Source: Rhodococcoides kyotonense
Lineage (GTDB): Bacteria; Actinomycetota; Actinomycetes; Mycobacteriales; Mycobacteriaceae
Direction of reading: 5' to 3'
Assembly: GCF_900188125.1 (NCBI RefSeq)
Contig: NZ_FZOW01000001.1
Coordinates: 555,720 to 619,719, forward strand
DNA length: 64,000 nt
A program made the translations under genes and the position numbers. Shown piece by piece: positions 52,309 through 63,337 of this stretch. Every line of letters starts with the position of its first letter. Position 1 is the stretch's first letter. The notes under the pieces were generated by a model. That model made no database searches, was not told the origin of the DNA, and saw only the letters and a program-made list of their open reading frames with translations.

Positions 52309-53619
52309 GTGCGTGGCGGCAGAGCAGACTTCGCTCGAGTAGCAGCATTGGCGACCACCGCCATGATCGCCGCCGCTGCATGCGGGAGCGGAAGCGACAC
52401 CGTCGACGCCTTCGCACCGGGAGCGTGGCCTGCTGCCCACGGCGACGCACGCAACAGCAGCTCCACCCAACACACAGGCCTGTCGGACACCGAATTCCAG
52501 TGGTCCCGCCCGCTCGGCGGAGCCGTCGTGTCGCCGGTGTCGATCGCCGCGAACGGTCAGATGTTCGTCGGAACATACAACGACGCAGGCTGCAACCTCT
52601 TCTCGTTCGAGATCGAGTCCGGACGAAAGCGGTGGTGCAACCGCGTCGGCCCGTCCGCTCCGACGTCCACTCCGCTCGTCGATTCCGTCGCGAACGTCTA
52701 CGTCGGTGACGACGGTGGCTTCTCCTCGTTCAACGAGCACGGTCAACTTCGTTGGCGCACACCGGTGTACGGCGTTCCACGGTCGGCGCAGTTCCTCGGC
52801 GATGGCAGTGTTCTCGCCGTCACACAGCTGGGCCAGGTCAACGTGTTCGACACGCAGACAGGCGCATTGACCGTCCCGATCCACGACCTGATCGAGCCGC
52901 CTGCATTCCTCGAGTCCCCCGGCACCGAATTCCTGCCCCCGAACACCGGTCTCGACGACTGCGCGACCGGGTCCGCCGAGTGCCCCGTGGGTGCCGCTCC
53001 CGCAGTCGATCTCGACTCCGGATCGATCTACCTCGTCCTGTGGCGTCCAGGAGCCATTGCCCCACAACTGGTATCGCTGTCCTACGACGCACACGCCACC
53101 CCGTCGATCACCGAGAAGTGGTCGTCGGAACTCCTTCCTGCCGCAGTCACATCGAGCCCGGTACTGTCCGCGGACGGGACGACGGTCTACGTCGCGGACG
53201 TCGACGGCAGACTCACGGCGTACGACGCGTCGAACGGGGCGTCGAAGTGGGCGTACGGCGCCGGTTTCGGGTCGTCGGCGTCTCCGTCCGTGTCGGCCGA
53301 CGGGTCGATCGTGCCCGCGGGTGGCGACGGCCTTCTGCAGTCGATCCGCGACGACGGTGACCATGCGACCCAGGTGTGGGCACGCGACGACCTCCAGCAG
53401 GTCGGACTTCCGGTGCAGAGCGCGGACGACGTCGTCCACACCGTGACACGTCGCGGAGACGAACTGGTGTTGACGTCGCTCGACACGAATTCCGGGGACA
53501 CCGTCTCGCAGCGGCCGCTTCCGGGCGCGGAGGGCTTCACCGTCGGCACGTCGGTCGGACCCGACGGCCAACTGGTCACGTCGACCTACTTGGGCGAGAT
53601 CTTCACCTACGCACCCTGA
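52309..53619 (+). CDS. PQQ-like beta-propeller lipoprotein (Rv3035-like)
   Basis: 436 residues. Signal peptide ending AAAAC (Cys25), a lipobox, then BamB-like repeats (GRKRWCNRVG, GQLRWRTPVYG, GASKWAYGAG) making a seven- or eight-bladed propeller facing outside. There are no catalytic residues; a scaffold or binding role is likely. AAGGAG lies 9 bases before GTG 52309. Position matches Rv3035, next to MGLP genes. Convergent overlap of 13 bp with the next gene. Confidence 0.86.
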   Translation: MRGGRADFARVAALATTAMIAAAACGSGSDTVDAFAPGAWPAAHGDARNSSSTQHTGLSDTEFQWSRPLGGAVVSPVSIAANGQMFVGTYNDAGCNLFSFEIESGRKRWCNRVGPSAPTSTPLVDSVANVYVGDDGGFSSFNEHGQLRWRTPVYGVPRSAQFLGDGSVLAVTQLGQVNVFDTQTGALTVPIHDLIEPPAFLESPGTEFLPPNTGLDDCATGSAECPVGAAPAVDLDSGSIYLVLWRPGAIAPQLVSLSYDAHATPSITEKWSSELLPAAVTSSPVLSADGTTVYVADVDGRLTAYDASNGASKWAYGAGFGSSASPSVSADGSIVPAGGDGLLQSIRDDGDHATQVWARDDLQQVGLPVQSADDVVHTVTRRGDELVLTSLDTNSGDTVSQRPLPGAEGFTVGTSVGPDGQLVTSTYLGEIFTYAP

Positions 53620-54788
53620 TTCGACCCGCCTGGCCGGCGGGCCTCGCACACGAACGCGAATGCCGACCGGTCGATGCGGGTGATGATCACCGACAGCGCG
53701 ACGTCGCCACGTAGTTTGAGCTTCGGCCGCAGGACCGCAGGATCGACGTCGACGCCTCGAACGAGAATCTCGACCGACCCGCACCGGAGTGACGTCAACG
53801 CTTGCCGCAGCGTCTTCTCGGAATATTTGATCCGCTCGAGAACACGAAACCCGTTGACGCCGTCGGGAACCGAGTCTCCGGTCAGATACGCGATACGTGG
53901 GTCGAGTTGCCACAGACCGTGCCGGGCGCCGTAATGCCGGACGAGCCCTGCTCGCACGATCGCGCCATCGGGATCGATGATCCACTCACCTGCGTCGGCG
54001 GCATCGATGTCGTCGGGTTCGGCGTCGGTCACCTCGACCGGCACTCCGTTCGATGCCAATACCGTTGCGCGCCTGCGAACGTCACCGGCCGCCAGTCCGC
54101 GCGACCACAGGCACGCCTCGCGCACACCGCCGTCCAGGGACACTACCTCGACCTCGCCGTCCCACCCCAGCCTGTCGAAGTCGAGACCCGGCGCACATTT
54201 GACGACGAGGTCTCGCCCGGCATACGCGTCGAGCAACGACGGCAGGGGCGGTTCGAGCGCCGCCGGATCGTGCGTCCGGCGCCCACCCGCGCGCCTACCC
54301 GGATCCGCGAGCACGACGGTGTCTCGTGTGGTCGGAGTCAGAGCGTCGGCACGCAGCACCGCGACGCCCGGGACGTTGTGCGAGGCCATCCGCGCGCGAA
54401 CAGGATCGAGATCGCTGCCGACGACGGCCCCTGAGGTCGAGGCCAGCGCAGCCAATTCCGTTCCGATGGAACAGGTCACGTCGTGTACGTTCCGGCCCGC
54501 GAGTCGTTCGGCGCGTCGCCGTGCCACTGCTGTCGGGGTTGCCTGCTGCACTGCGTCGTCGGTCAGCAACCAGGCCTGCGAACCGGAGATCTTCGACGCT
54601 GCCTTGCGCCGCAGACGGACAGTCTCGACGAGTGCGGCGGTGCGATCTCCGTGTGCGCCACGCAGAGTGGAGACGTCGGCCAGCATCGATGCCGCAGTCA
54701 ACGGCCGAGCGTCGACATCTCTCAGCGCAGCGACGCCGACATCGCTGGTGAGATAGTCGATGTCGGCGTCGGTGAAGGTGTAGCTCAT
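53607..54788 (-). CDS. Class I methyltransferase with THUMP-like domain (Rv3037c-like)
   Basis: 393 residues. Rossmann methyltransferase core (VHDVTCSIGTELAALAST, VVGSDLDPVRARMA, VLADPGRR) followed by a C-terminal THUMP-like domain (GVNGFRVLERIKYSEKTLR onward). The DPGRR motif resembles the catalytic DPP-type block of N-methyltransferases acting on nucleic acid. Others have placed Rv3037c in MGLP methylation, so the substrate, RNA or glucan, is unsettled. Co-directional with the next methyltransferase, 16 bp apart. Confidence 0.82.
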   Translation of the reverse strand: MSYTFTDADIDYLTSDVGVAALRDVDARPLTAASMLADVSTLRGAHGDRTAALVETVRLRRKAASKISGSQAWLLTDDAVQQATPTAVARRRAERLAGRNVHDVTCSIGTELAALASTSGAVVGSDLDPVRARMASHNVPGVAVLRADALTPTTRDTVVLADPGRRAGGRRTHDPAALEPPLPSLLDAYAGRDLVVKCAPGLDFDRLGWDGEVEVVSLDGGVREACLWSRGLAAGDVRRRATVLASNGVPVEVTDAEPDDIDAADAGEWIIDPDGAIVRAGLVRHYGARHGLWQLDPRIAYLTGDSVPDGVNGFRVLERIKYSEKTLRQALTSLRCGSVEILVRGVDVDPAVLRPKLKLRGDVALSVIITRIDRSAFAFVCEARRPGGSNQGA

Positions 54789-54804
54789 GGAACGTGCGGT
54801 GCGA

Positions 54805-55833
54805 TCAGTCGGACTTCACTCCGGTGATCATCACGTTGTAGAAGAATCCACGAGGCACGACGTGCTTGAGTACCTTCTCGTCGACCCAACTCAGCGTCTT
54901 CCATCCACCGAACGCGAACTTCGCCCAGTTCCACCCGAGCTTCTCGGCGGGAACGGCCGCTTCGAACGTGCGAACCGGCCACCCGAGAAGCGCTGCAGCG
55001 AATTCCTCGGTCTGTGCCTGAACATCGACGGCGCCGGCGCTGCGCGCGATGTTCTCGAGATCCGTGGGGTCGAACGTGTGCAGATCGACGACGGCCTCCA
55101 GCGCCGCGGCGCGCGAGGACTCGTCGAGTTCGGCCTGCGGCTTACGCCAGCTGGCCAGGAACGGCAGCTTGGTGACACGGGTCGTCGTCTCCCACGTCGC
55201 CCGGCCGAGCCAACGCGCGTAGAAGTTTCCGACCGTCGTCGGCTCGCCTGCGAAGACGAAACGTCCACCGGGCTTGAGCACGCGCAGCACTTCCCGAAGC
55301 GACTGCTCGACGTCGGGGATGTGGTGCAGTACGGCGTGGCCGACCACGAGATCGAACGTGTTGTCCGCGTAGGGAATCGTTTCGGCATCGGCGACGCGTC
55401 CGTCCACATCCAAGTTCAGATGCTTCGCGTTGCGCAGCGCGACCTTGACCATGCCCGGCGACAGGTCCGTGACCGAACCCTTGTCCGCAACTCCTGCCTG
55501 CATCAGGTTGAGGAGGAAGAAGCCTGTGCCGCAGCCCAGTTCGAGTGCCCGACCGTACGGCAGGTCGTCCTGCGCCGCCTGCTGCCCGCTGACGGCCTGG
55601 TCGAAACGTCCACGCGCGTAGTCGATGCAGCGCTCGTCGTACGAGATCGACCACTTGTCGTCGTACGTCTCCGCTTCCCAGTCGTGGTAGAGCACCTGAG
55701 CGAGCTTGGTGTCACTCCGCGCGGCCTCGACCTGCTCGGCCGTCGCGTGCGGATTGGGAGCGGGGTCGTGTTCGACGCCGGCGACGGGAGCTGCCGGTGC
55801 GTCGGAGTTGCCGTCGTGAGGGCTTGCAGTCAT
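54805..55833 (-). CDS. Methyltransferase_11-type SAM methyltransferase (Rv3038c-like)
   Basis: 342 residues. SAM motifs ALELGCGTGFFLLNLMQ, VTDLSPGMVKVALRNA, FDLVVGHAVLHHIPDVEQSL and LRVLKPGGRFVFAGEP. The N-terminus is disordered (about 1-40), and about 120 residues after the core form an extra helical region. Substrate unknown. First of a two-gene unit with the THUMP-like methyltransferase; matches Rv3038c. Confidence 0.86.
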   Translation of the reverse strand: MTASPHDGNSDAPAAPVAGVEHDPAPNPHATAEQVEAARSDTKLAQVLYHDWEAETYDDKWSISYDERCIDYARGRFDQAVSGQQAAQDDLPYGRALELGCGTGFFLLNLMQAGVADKGSVTDLSPGMVKVALRNAKHLNLDVDGRVADAETIPYADNTFDLVVGHAVLHHIPDVEQSLREVLRVLKPGGRFVFAGEPTTVGNFYARWLGRATWETTTRVTKLPFLASWRKPQAELDESSRAAALEAVVDLHTFDPTDLENIARSAGAVDVQAQTEEFAAALLGWPVRTFEAAVPAEKLGWNWAKFAFGGWKTLSWVDEKVLKHVVPRGFFYNVMITGVKSD

Positions 55834-55889
55834 GAGGGCAGCCTACTATCCAGTAGAGAATGAACAAGTTCCAGTTTCGACGGTGACTC

Positions 55890-56669
55890 TCACTCGCCTG
55901 TGAACTCGGCCTTCCCGGGTCCGTTGGCGACGAACGATTCCATGCCGATGGTGCGGTCCTTCGTGGCGAACAGGGCCGCGAACTGCTGCGCCTCGATCTT
56001 CAGACCGGTGTGCAGGTCGGTGTCCAGCCCCTGGTCGATCGACGCCTTGGCCGCGGCCAGTGCACGCGACGCGCCCCCGACGAACTGCGACGCCCATGCA
56101 CGTGCCGCGTTGTAGACCTCGTCCGGTGCGACGACCTCGTCGACGAGTCCGATGTGCAGAGCCTCGTCGGCGCCGACGAATCGACCGGTGAAGACCATGT
56201 CCTTGGCCTTGCTCGGTCCGACCAACCGCGCGAGGCGCTGTGTGCCACCGCCGCCGGGGATGACGCCGAGCAGTACTTCGGGGACACCCAGTTTGGCGTT
56301 GTCTCCGGCGATGCGACGGTCCGCTCCCAGTGCCACCTCGAGTCCGCCGCCGAGCGCGTATCCGGTGATCGCGGCAACGACAGGCTTGGGGATGTCTGCC
56401 AGCGCGCCCAACGCCGACTGGAGATCGCCGATGATCGCCGCCATCTGGGCCGGCGTCAGTTCGAGCATCTCCTTGATGTCCGCGCCCGCGGCGAACACCT
56501 TCTCGCCGCCGTAGACGATGACGGCCTTGACCGAGGAGTCGACGGTCGCTGCCCGGGCCGCGTCGCGAATCTCCTCCTGCACTTGGCGATTCAGCGCGTT
56601 CATGGGGGGACGATCCAAGCGGATGGTGCCGATACCGTCGGATACCTCGAGAGTCACGTACTCAGCCAT
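55890..56669 (-). CDS. Enoyl-CoA hydratase (EchA17-like)
   Basis: 259-residue crotonase. Both catalytic glutamates are present: Glu111 (GGGLEVALG) and Glu131 (VPEVLLGVIPGGGGTQRL). FAAGADIKEM is the oxyanion-hole block. It hydrates 2-enoyl-CoA in beta-oxidation. ATG 56669 is chosen; GTG 56678 directly follows the NUDIX stop and is an alternative. Downstream of the NUDIX gene with about 10 bp between. Confidence 0.95.
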   Translation of the reverse strand: MAEYVTLEVSDGIGTIRLDRPPMNALNRQVQEEIRDAARAATVDSSVKAVIVYGGEKVFAAGADIKEMLELTPAQMAAIIGDLQSALGALADIPKPVVAAITGYALGGGLEVALGADRRIAGDNAKLGVPEVLLGVIPGGGGTQRLARLVGPSKAKDMVFTGRFVGADEALHIGLVDEVVAPDEVYNAARAWASQFVGGASRALAAAKASIDQGLDTDLHTGLKIEAQQFAALFATKDRTIGMESFVANGPGKAEFTGE

Positions 56670-56679
56670 GGCGCTCACG

Positions 56680-57507
56680 CTACCGGTCGGCCCACGGATG
56701 GGTGCTTCCGGCGTAGTACGCCTCCTGCCCCGGGAAATCGACGCGGAGTTCGCCGTCGACGTGGTAGAGGTTCGGTTGGATCGGCGAGATGTCGGGCGTC
56801 GCGGTGATGACTGCGTCGACCGCGTCGTACTCGGTGAGGCCGGCGAGCTGACTCCACGTGGGCGGCAGCAGAATCGTCTCGCCGCGGCGCCACTCGTCGA
56901 GTGCGTCGGTCAGCGACCGCCACCCGACCGACGCAGCCTCGCTGGTCGCACCGTCGGCGGTCTGGCCATCGGGAACGACCGCGACGAAGAAGCGGGTGTC
57001 GTAGCGCCGCTTCTCGCCGACCGGAGTGATCCAGTTGGACCACGGGCGCAACAGATCTGCGCGTAGTACCAGGTCGTTTCGAGTCAGGAAGTCGGCGAAC
57101 GTCTGCTCGCGGCGTTCGAGAGCTCCACGGTCGTCGGCGAAACGACTGGTGTCCCCGACGACGGTGTCCGCCGTCGGGCCTGCGAGGAGCACGCCGCATT
57201 CCTCGAACGTCTCACGTGCCGCAGCGCAGACGAGTGCCTTCGCCGTCCGCTCGTCGACGCCGAACTGCTGTGCCCACCACGCTGCGTCCGGCCCGGTCCA
57301 CTCGAGCTCGGTGTCGGCGTCGGACAGGTCGACGCCACCGCCAGGAAAGACGGTCATGCCACCGGCGAACGCCATCCCTCCTACTCGTTCGAGCAGGAAC
57401 ACCTCGATCCCCGCGGCCGCGTCGCGAAGAAGGATCACCGTCGACGCGTCGCGCACGGGGACGTCGCCGATCTCGTTCGGGGAGGGCGCACCCGCAGCGG
57501 AAGACAT
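56680..57507 (-). CDS. NUDIX hydrolase with inserted box (NUDT19/CoA-diphosphatase-like)
   Basis: 275 residues. The Nudix region is FPGGGVDLSD, then an insertion of about 35 residues before CAAARETFEECGVLL, the RETFEE core that binds metal. This split box is typical of RNase-like/CoA-pyrophosphatase NUDT7/8/19 relatives. The substrate may be CoA or acyl-CoA, apt beside an enoyl-CoA hydratase; unproven. ATG 57507 is 6 bases after TACATT, a leaderless start. Matches Rv3040c. Confidence 0.86.
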   Translation of the reverse strand: MSSAAGAPSPNEIGDVPVRDASTVILLRDAAAGIEVFLLERVGGMAFAGGMTVFPGGGVDLSDADTELEWTGPDAAWWAQQFGVDERTAKALVCAAARETFEECGVLLAGPTADTVVGDTSRFADDRGALERREQTFADFLTRNDLVLRADLLRPWSNWITPVGEKRRYDTRFFVAVVPDGQTADGATSEAASVGWRSLTDALDEWRRGETILLPPTWSQLAGLTEYDAVDAVITATPDISPIQPNLYHVDGELRVDFPGQEAYYAGSTHPWADR

Positions 57508-57544
57508 TCTCGGAATGTACCGGACCGGGGTAACGCCGATCACA

Positions 57545-58387
57545 TCAGCGGCGGTGCTGACCTGCAGCGCGCGTTCGACGTGCGAAGAAGCGCCCGTCGA
57601 CGCGGTCGAGGGTGATCGATTGGCTGAACGCGTCGGTCAGATTCTCGGCGGTGATGACGTCGTCGACGAGGCCCTGCGCGACGACACCGCCCTCCTTCAG
57701 CAGCAGTGCATGCGTGAAGCCGGGTGGGATCTCCTCGACGTGGTGCGTGATGAGGACCGTCGCGGGAGCGTCGGGGTCCGCGGCGAGATCGGCCAGGCGC
57801 GCGACGAGCTCCTCGCGGCCACCGAGGTCGAGACCTGCGGCAGGCTCGTCGAGCAGAAGCAGTTCGGGGTCGGTCATGAGCGCCCGCGCGATGAGCACTC
57901 GTTTGCGCTCGCCCTCGGACAACGTGCCGTACGTGCGGCCCGAGAGATGCTCGGCGCCGAGGCTCTCCAACATGTCGACGGCACGCTCGGTGTCCATCTC
58001 GTCGTACCGCTCGCGCCACCGACCGAGCACGCTGTATCCGGCCGACACGACGAGGTCGAGAACCGTCTCGTCGGCGGGAATCCGGTGAGCGAGCGCCGAC
58101 GACGACAGTCCGATGCGCGGCTTCAGATCCGCCACGTTGGCCTTGCCCATCACCTCACCGAGAACGTGTGCGACGCCGGACGTCGGGTGCACTTCGGCCG
58201 CGGCGATGCGCATCAGCGACGTCTTGCCTGCCCCGTTCGGACCGAGGACGACCCAGCGCTCGTCGAGTTCCACCTGCCAGGTCACCGGACCGACGAGCGT
58301 CACCCCACCTCGCCTGATGAGTACGTCGTCGAAGTCGATGAGCAGATCGGGATCAGGTTCAGACACGAGGTCTATCTTGTCCCACAT
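57545..58387 (-). CDS. ABC transporter ATP-binding protein (Rv3041c-like)
   Basis: About 280 residues: Walker A GPNGAGKTSL, Q-loop region, signature LSEGERKRVL, Walker B LLLLDEPAAGLD, H-loop THHVEE. No permease gene is adjacent, so its partner or function (perhaps a soluble ABC protein) is unknown. The start is uncertain: ATG 58387 or an upstream TTG 58429 that would overlap glgX. Divergent from glgX with 31 bp between chosen starts. Confidence 0.86.
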   Translation of the reverse strand: MWDKIDLVSEPDPDLLIDFDDVLIRRGGVTLVGPVTWQVELDERWVVLGPNGAGKTSLMRIAAAEVHPTSGVAHVLGEVMGKANVADLKPRIGLSSSALAHRIPADETVLDLVVSAGYSVLGRWRERYDEMDTERAVDMLESLGAEHLSGRTYGTLSEGERKRVLIARALMTDPELLLLDEPAAGLDLGGREELVARLADLAADPDAPATVLITHHVEEIPPGFTHALLLKEGGVVAQGLVDDVITAENLTDAFSQSITLDRVDGRFFARRTRAAGQHRR

Positions 58388-58418
58388 CCGTCGGGCTTTC
58401 ACGGCAGGATCTGTAAGC

Positions 58419-60557
58419 GTGTCGTCCAATGTTCATCACAGTGTCACGACCGGCCCACCGGCGCCGGGTTCGACGTTCCCGCTCGGGGCAACTCCACGGG
58501 ACGGTGGCACTCAATTCGCAGTCCACTCTCCCGAGGCCGACGGCATCGAGATCTGCCTGATCGACGACGACGGCGGCGAACGTCGTGTCGAGCTCGGCAC
58601 GCGCACCTTCGGCGTCTGGCACGGATTCGTCGAGGGCGTCGAGGTGGGGACCAGGTACGGAATTCGCGCGCACGGGCCGTGGAATCCGTCCGGTGGACGA
58701 CGATTCAATCCGCACAAGATTCTCCTCGACCCCGCGGCAAGGGCGATCACCGGCGACGTCGGTTCCGCGCAGGCGCTCCTGCCCTACGAGGACGATCCCT
58801 TCGGCCACCCGAGCACCGTCGACTCGCTCGGACACATGCCGCTGGCAGTGGTCACCGCCCCGAATACAGTGGCGAGTCCCCCGCGCCCGACCGTCCCGTG
58901 GGACAGAACGGTCGTGTACGAGATGCACGTCGGCGCCTACACCGCCCGACACCCTCACGTGCCGCCGGAACACCGCGGCACGTACCTCGGGCTCACCGCG
59001 CCCGCGGTCCTGGAGCACCTGACCGGACTCGGCGTCACCACCGTCGAGCTGCTGCCCGTGCATGCGGCGATCACCGAACCCGGTGTGCGGGCACGCGGCA
59101 TGCGCAACCACTGGGGATACTCGACGGGATCGTTCTTCGCTCCCGACCCGAGATTCGCGACCACGCAGGGCGACGAGATCGTCGAGTTCCGCGCCATGGT
59201 CGACGCGTTGCACTCGGTCGGCCTCGAAGTCGTTCTCGACGTCGTCTACAACCACACGTGCGAAAGCGGTGTCGACGGCCCGTCGATGAGCTGGCGCGGG
59301 CTCGACGCGCCCGGCTACTACCTTCTCGACGGACGCGGATACGACGTCGATCTGACCGGCTGCGGCAACACACTGGATTCGGCATCTCCCGCGGTCGTGC
59401 GGATGGTGTGCGACAGCCTGCGATACTGGGCGACGGACATGGGTGTCGACGGCTTCCGATTCGATCTGGCGAGCACACTGGGCCGGCCCGGTGGGTGGCG
59501 ATTCGATTCTCGCGCACCGTTGTTGACCGCGATCGCTACGGATCCCGTTCTGTCGACACGCAAATTGATCGCCGAGCCGTGGGATGCCACCGGTGCGGGG
59601 TATCAGGTCGGCGGATTCGGCACCATGTGGTCGGAGTGGAACGACCGATACCGCGACACCGTGCGGCGATTCTGGGCGGGACAAGCAGGTATTCGCGAAC
59701 TCGCTTCGCGTATAGCGGGTTCCGAGGACATCTTCGGCGGCGGGCCCCGAAAGCCGTGGGCGTCGGTCAATTTCGTGACTGCTCACGACGGCTTCACCAC
59801 CCGCGATCTCGTCTCGTACTCCGCCAAACACAACGAGGCGAACGGTGAGGAGAATCGTGATGGAACCGACAACAACATCTCGGTGAACCACGGCGTCGAG
59901 GGGCCGACCGACGACGCGGAGATCACTGCCGCCCGGGACCGTCACGTGCGGGCCCTCCTCGCCACACTGACTCTGTCCACCGGTACGCCGATGTTGTTGG
60001 CGGGCGACGAGATCGGGCACAGTCAGTCTGGGAACAACAACGCCTACTGCGTGCCGGAGGACGCGTCCGCCGCCGAGTCGTGGGCGATCGACTGGGACTC
60101 GATGGACCACGATCTTCTCGGCTTCGTCTCTCGATTGCTTCGCATCCGACGCAGTGCTCCGTCACTGCGTCAGCAGGAGTTCTTCATCGGACGCGACACC
60201 CCCACCGGCAGGCCGGATCTCGTCTGGTTCGACGCAGCGGGCAACGAAGTGAACACCGCTACGTGGCACGACGATTCGATCCGCACGATTCAAGCCTGGG
60301 TCGACGGCGGTGACGTGCGCTCCTACGCTTCCGACGGACATCCAGTCGACGACGCGAGTTCGCTGTTGATTCTGCATTCCGGCGGGCCGACCGAGGTGTC
60401 GCTCGCATGCCCGCCCTGGGCAGCAGAGAGATTCGTTCCGGTCTTCGATTCCAGCACGGTCGACGGCGCGCCCGTCGATTCCGCGGCGATCGAGGCGGGA
60501 TCGGCGCTGTCGCTGACCGGTTCGACGGTACTCGTGCTGCGCAGCGTGGGAAGGTAG
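58419..60557 (+). CDS. glgX: Glycogen debranching enzyme GlgX (isoamylase-type)
   Basis: 712 residues: N-terminal CBM48 (GATPRDGGTQFAVHSPEADG), a GH13 barrel with catalytic Asp349 (GFRFDL), Glu386 (LIAEPWD) and Asp457 (TAHDGF), and a C-terminal sheet domain. It cleaves alpha-1,6 branches of glycogen. It is absent from this place in the mycobacterial order I recall and sits near the alpha-glucan genes at 48-51 kb. The 3' end overlaps the antisense YczE-like gene by 235 bp. Confidence 0.93.
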   Translation: MSSNVHHSVTTGPPAPGSTFPLGATPRDGGTQFAVHSPEADGIEICLIDDDGGERRVELGTRTFGVWHGFVEGVEVGTRYGIRAHGPWNPSGGRRFNPHKILLDPAARAITGDVGSAQALLPYEDDPFGHPSTVDSLGHMPLAVVTAPNTVASPPRPTVPWDRTVVYEMHVGAYTARHPHVPPEHRGTYLGLTAPAVLEHLTGLGVTTVELLPVHAAITEPGVRARGMRNHWGYSTGSFFAPDPRFATTQGDEIVEFRAMVDALHSVGLEVVLDVVYNHTCESGVDGPSMSWRGLDAPGYYLLDGRGYDVDLTGCGNTLDSASPAVVRMVCDSLRYWATDMGVDGFRFDLASTLGRPGGWRFDSRAPLLTAIATDPVLSTRKLIAEPWDATGAGYQVGGFGTMWSEWNDRYRDTVRRFWAGQAGIRELASRIAGSEDIFGGGPRKPWASVNFVTAHDGFTTRDLVSYSAKHNEANGEENRDGTDNNISVNHGVEGPTDDAEITAARDRHVRALLATLTLSTGTPMLLAGDEIGHSQSGNNNAYCVPEDASAAESWAIDWDSMDHDLLGFVSRLLRIRRSAPSLRQQEFFIGRDTPTGRPDLVWFDAAGNEVNTATWHDDSIRTIQAWVDGGDVRSYASDGHPVDDASSLLILHSGGPTEVSLACPPWAAERFVPVFDSSTVDGAPVDSAAIEAGSALSLTGSTVLVLRSVGR

Positions 60558-61150
60558 CGTACGAACAGCTGAACCAAGGGCCCGATTCCGAAGGCGTACA
60601 ACAATGTTCCGATTCCGACGGTGCCGCCCAGCAGCCACCCGGTAGCGACGACGGTCACTTCGATGCACGTACGCACCAGCCGGATAGACAGCCCGGTGCG
60701 CGCGACGAATCCCGTCATCAGGCCGTCACGCGGGCCGGGCCCCATCCCTGCCCCGATGTACAACGCCGTCGCGAATCCGTTGATCACGATGCCGGACACC
60801 ATCATCGGGATTCTGATCGCGAGCGAGTCGACGTCGGGAAGCCAGTTCAACGACACGTCGACCGCGATCGCAATGACGACGACGTTGCTGACGGTCCCCA
60901 GTCCCGGCTTCTGCCGCAACGGAATCCACACCAGAAGCACCGCGATTCCGGTCAGCGCGGTGATCGTTCCGAAGCTGAGGTCGACATGCCGACCGACGCC
61001 TTGGTGAAAGACGTCCCACGGATCGAGTCCTAGTCCTGCCGTGATCATCGCGGCCATCGAGAACCCGTACAGCCACAGACCGACGTACAACGCACCGAGA
61101 CGTGCAACCAAGGAGGTGGGAATTCGGGATACGGAGTTCGACGTACGCAT
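60323..61150 (-). CDS. YczE/YitT-like membrane protein with antisense-derived tail
   Basis: About 275 residues. Five or six spans in the first 200 residues (LGALYVGLWLYGFSMAAMI, GIGTLLYAFGIGPLVQLF) with GMGPGPRDGLMTG, the family motif; relatives are about 200-215 residues and include YczE of the surfactin region. The extra 70 residues (from about STSTVEPVSDS) are read from the strand opposite glgX, are hydrophilic and lack family similarity, so the original stop was probably lost. Function unknown. Start ATG 61150 has no clear ribosome site. Confidence 0.78.
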   Translation of the reverse strand: MRTSNSVSRIPTSLVARLGALYVGLWLYGFSMAAMITAGLGLDPWDVFHQGVGRHVDLSFGTITALTGIAVLLVWIPLRQKPGLGTVSNVVVIAIAVDVSLNWLPDVDSLAIRIPMMVSGIVINGFATALYIGAGMGPGPRDGLMTGFVARTGLSIRLVRTCIEVTVVATGWLLGGTVGIGTLLYAFGIGPLVQLFVRYLPTLRSTSTVEPVSDSADPASIAAESTGAPSTVLESKTGTNLSAAQGGHASDTSVGPPECRINSELASSTGCPSEA

Positions 61151-61211
61151 GCATCCAGTGTCGAGCACACTGGACGCTCTCTGAAACGTCCAGTTTTCAG
61201 GCGGTGGACCC

Positions 61212-63277
<2,066 letters not shown>

Positions 63278-63283
63278 TCAAGC

Positions 63284-63318
63284 GAAGAGCCCCGCCCGGG
63301 TACCGGGAGGGGCTCTTC
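63284..63318. terminator. Terminator after ctaD
   Basis: Hairpin with arms GAAGAGCCCCGCCCGG-type and CCGGGAGGGGCTCTTC, one mismatch, a 3-base loop, followed on the minus strand by TTGAAAGAATCG rather than a U-run. It separates ctaD from serB. Confidence 0.85.
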
Positions 63319-63337
63319 GGGTCTACTGCCGTACCGA

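Noticed and set aside
57026..59848. Very long plus-strand open frame (940 codons)
   Set aside because: It runs antisense to the NUDIX and ABC genes and in a shifted frame through glgX; arginine-rich low-complexity product, a GC-skew shadow of real genes.
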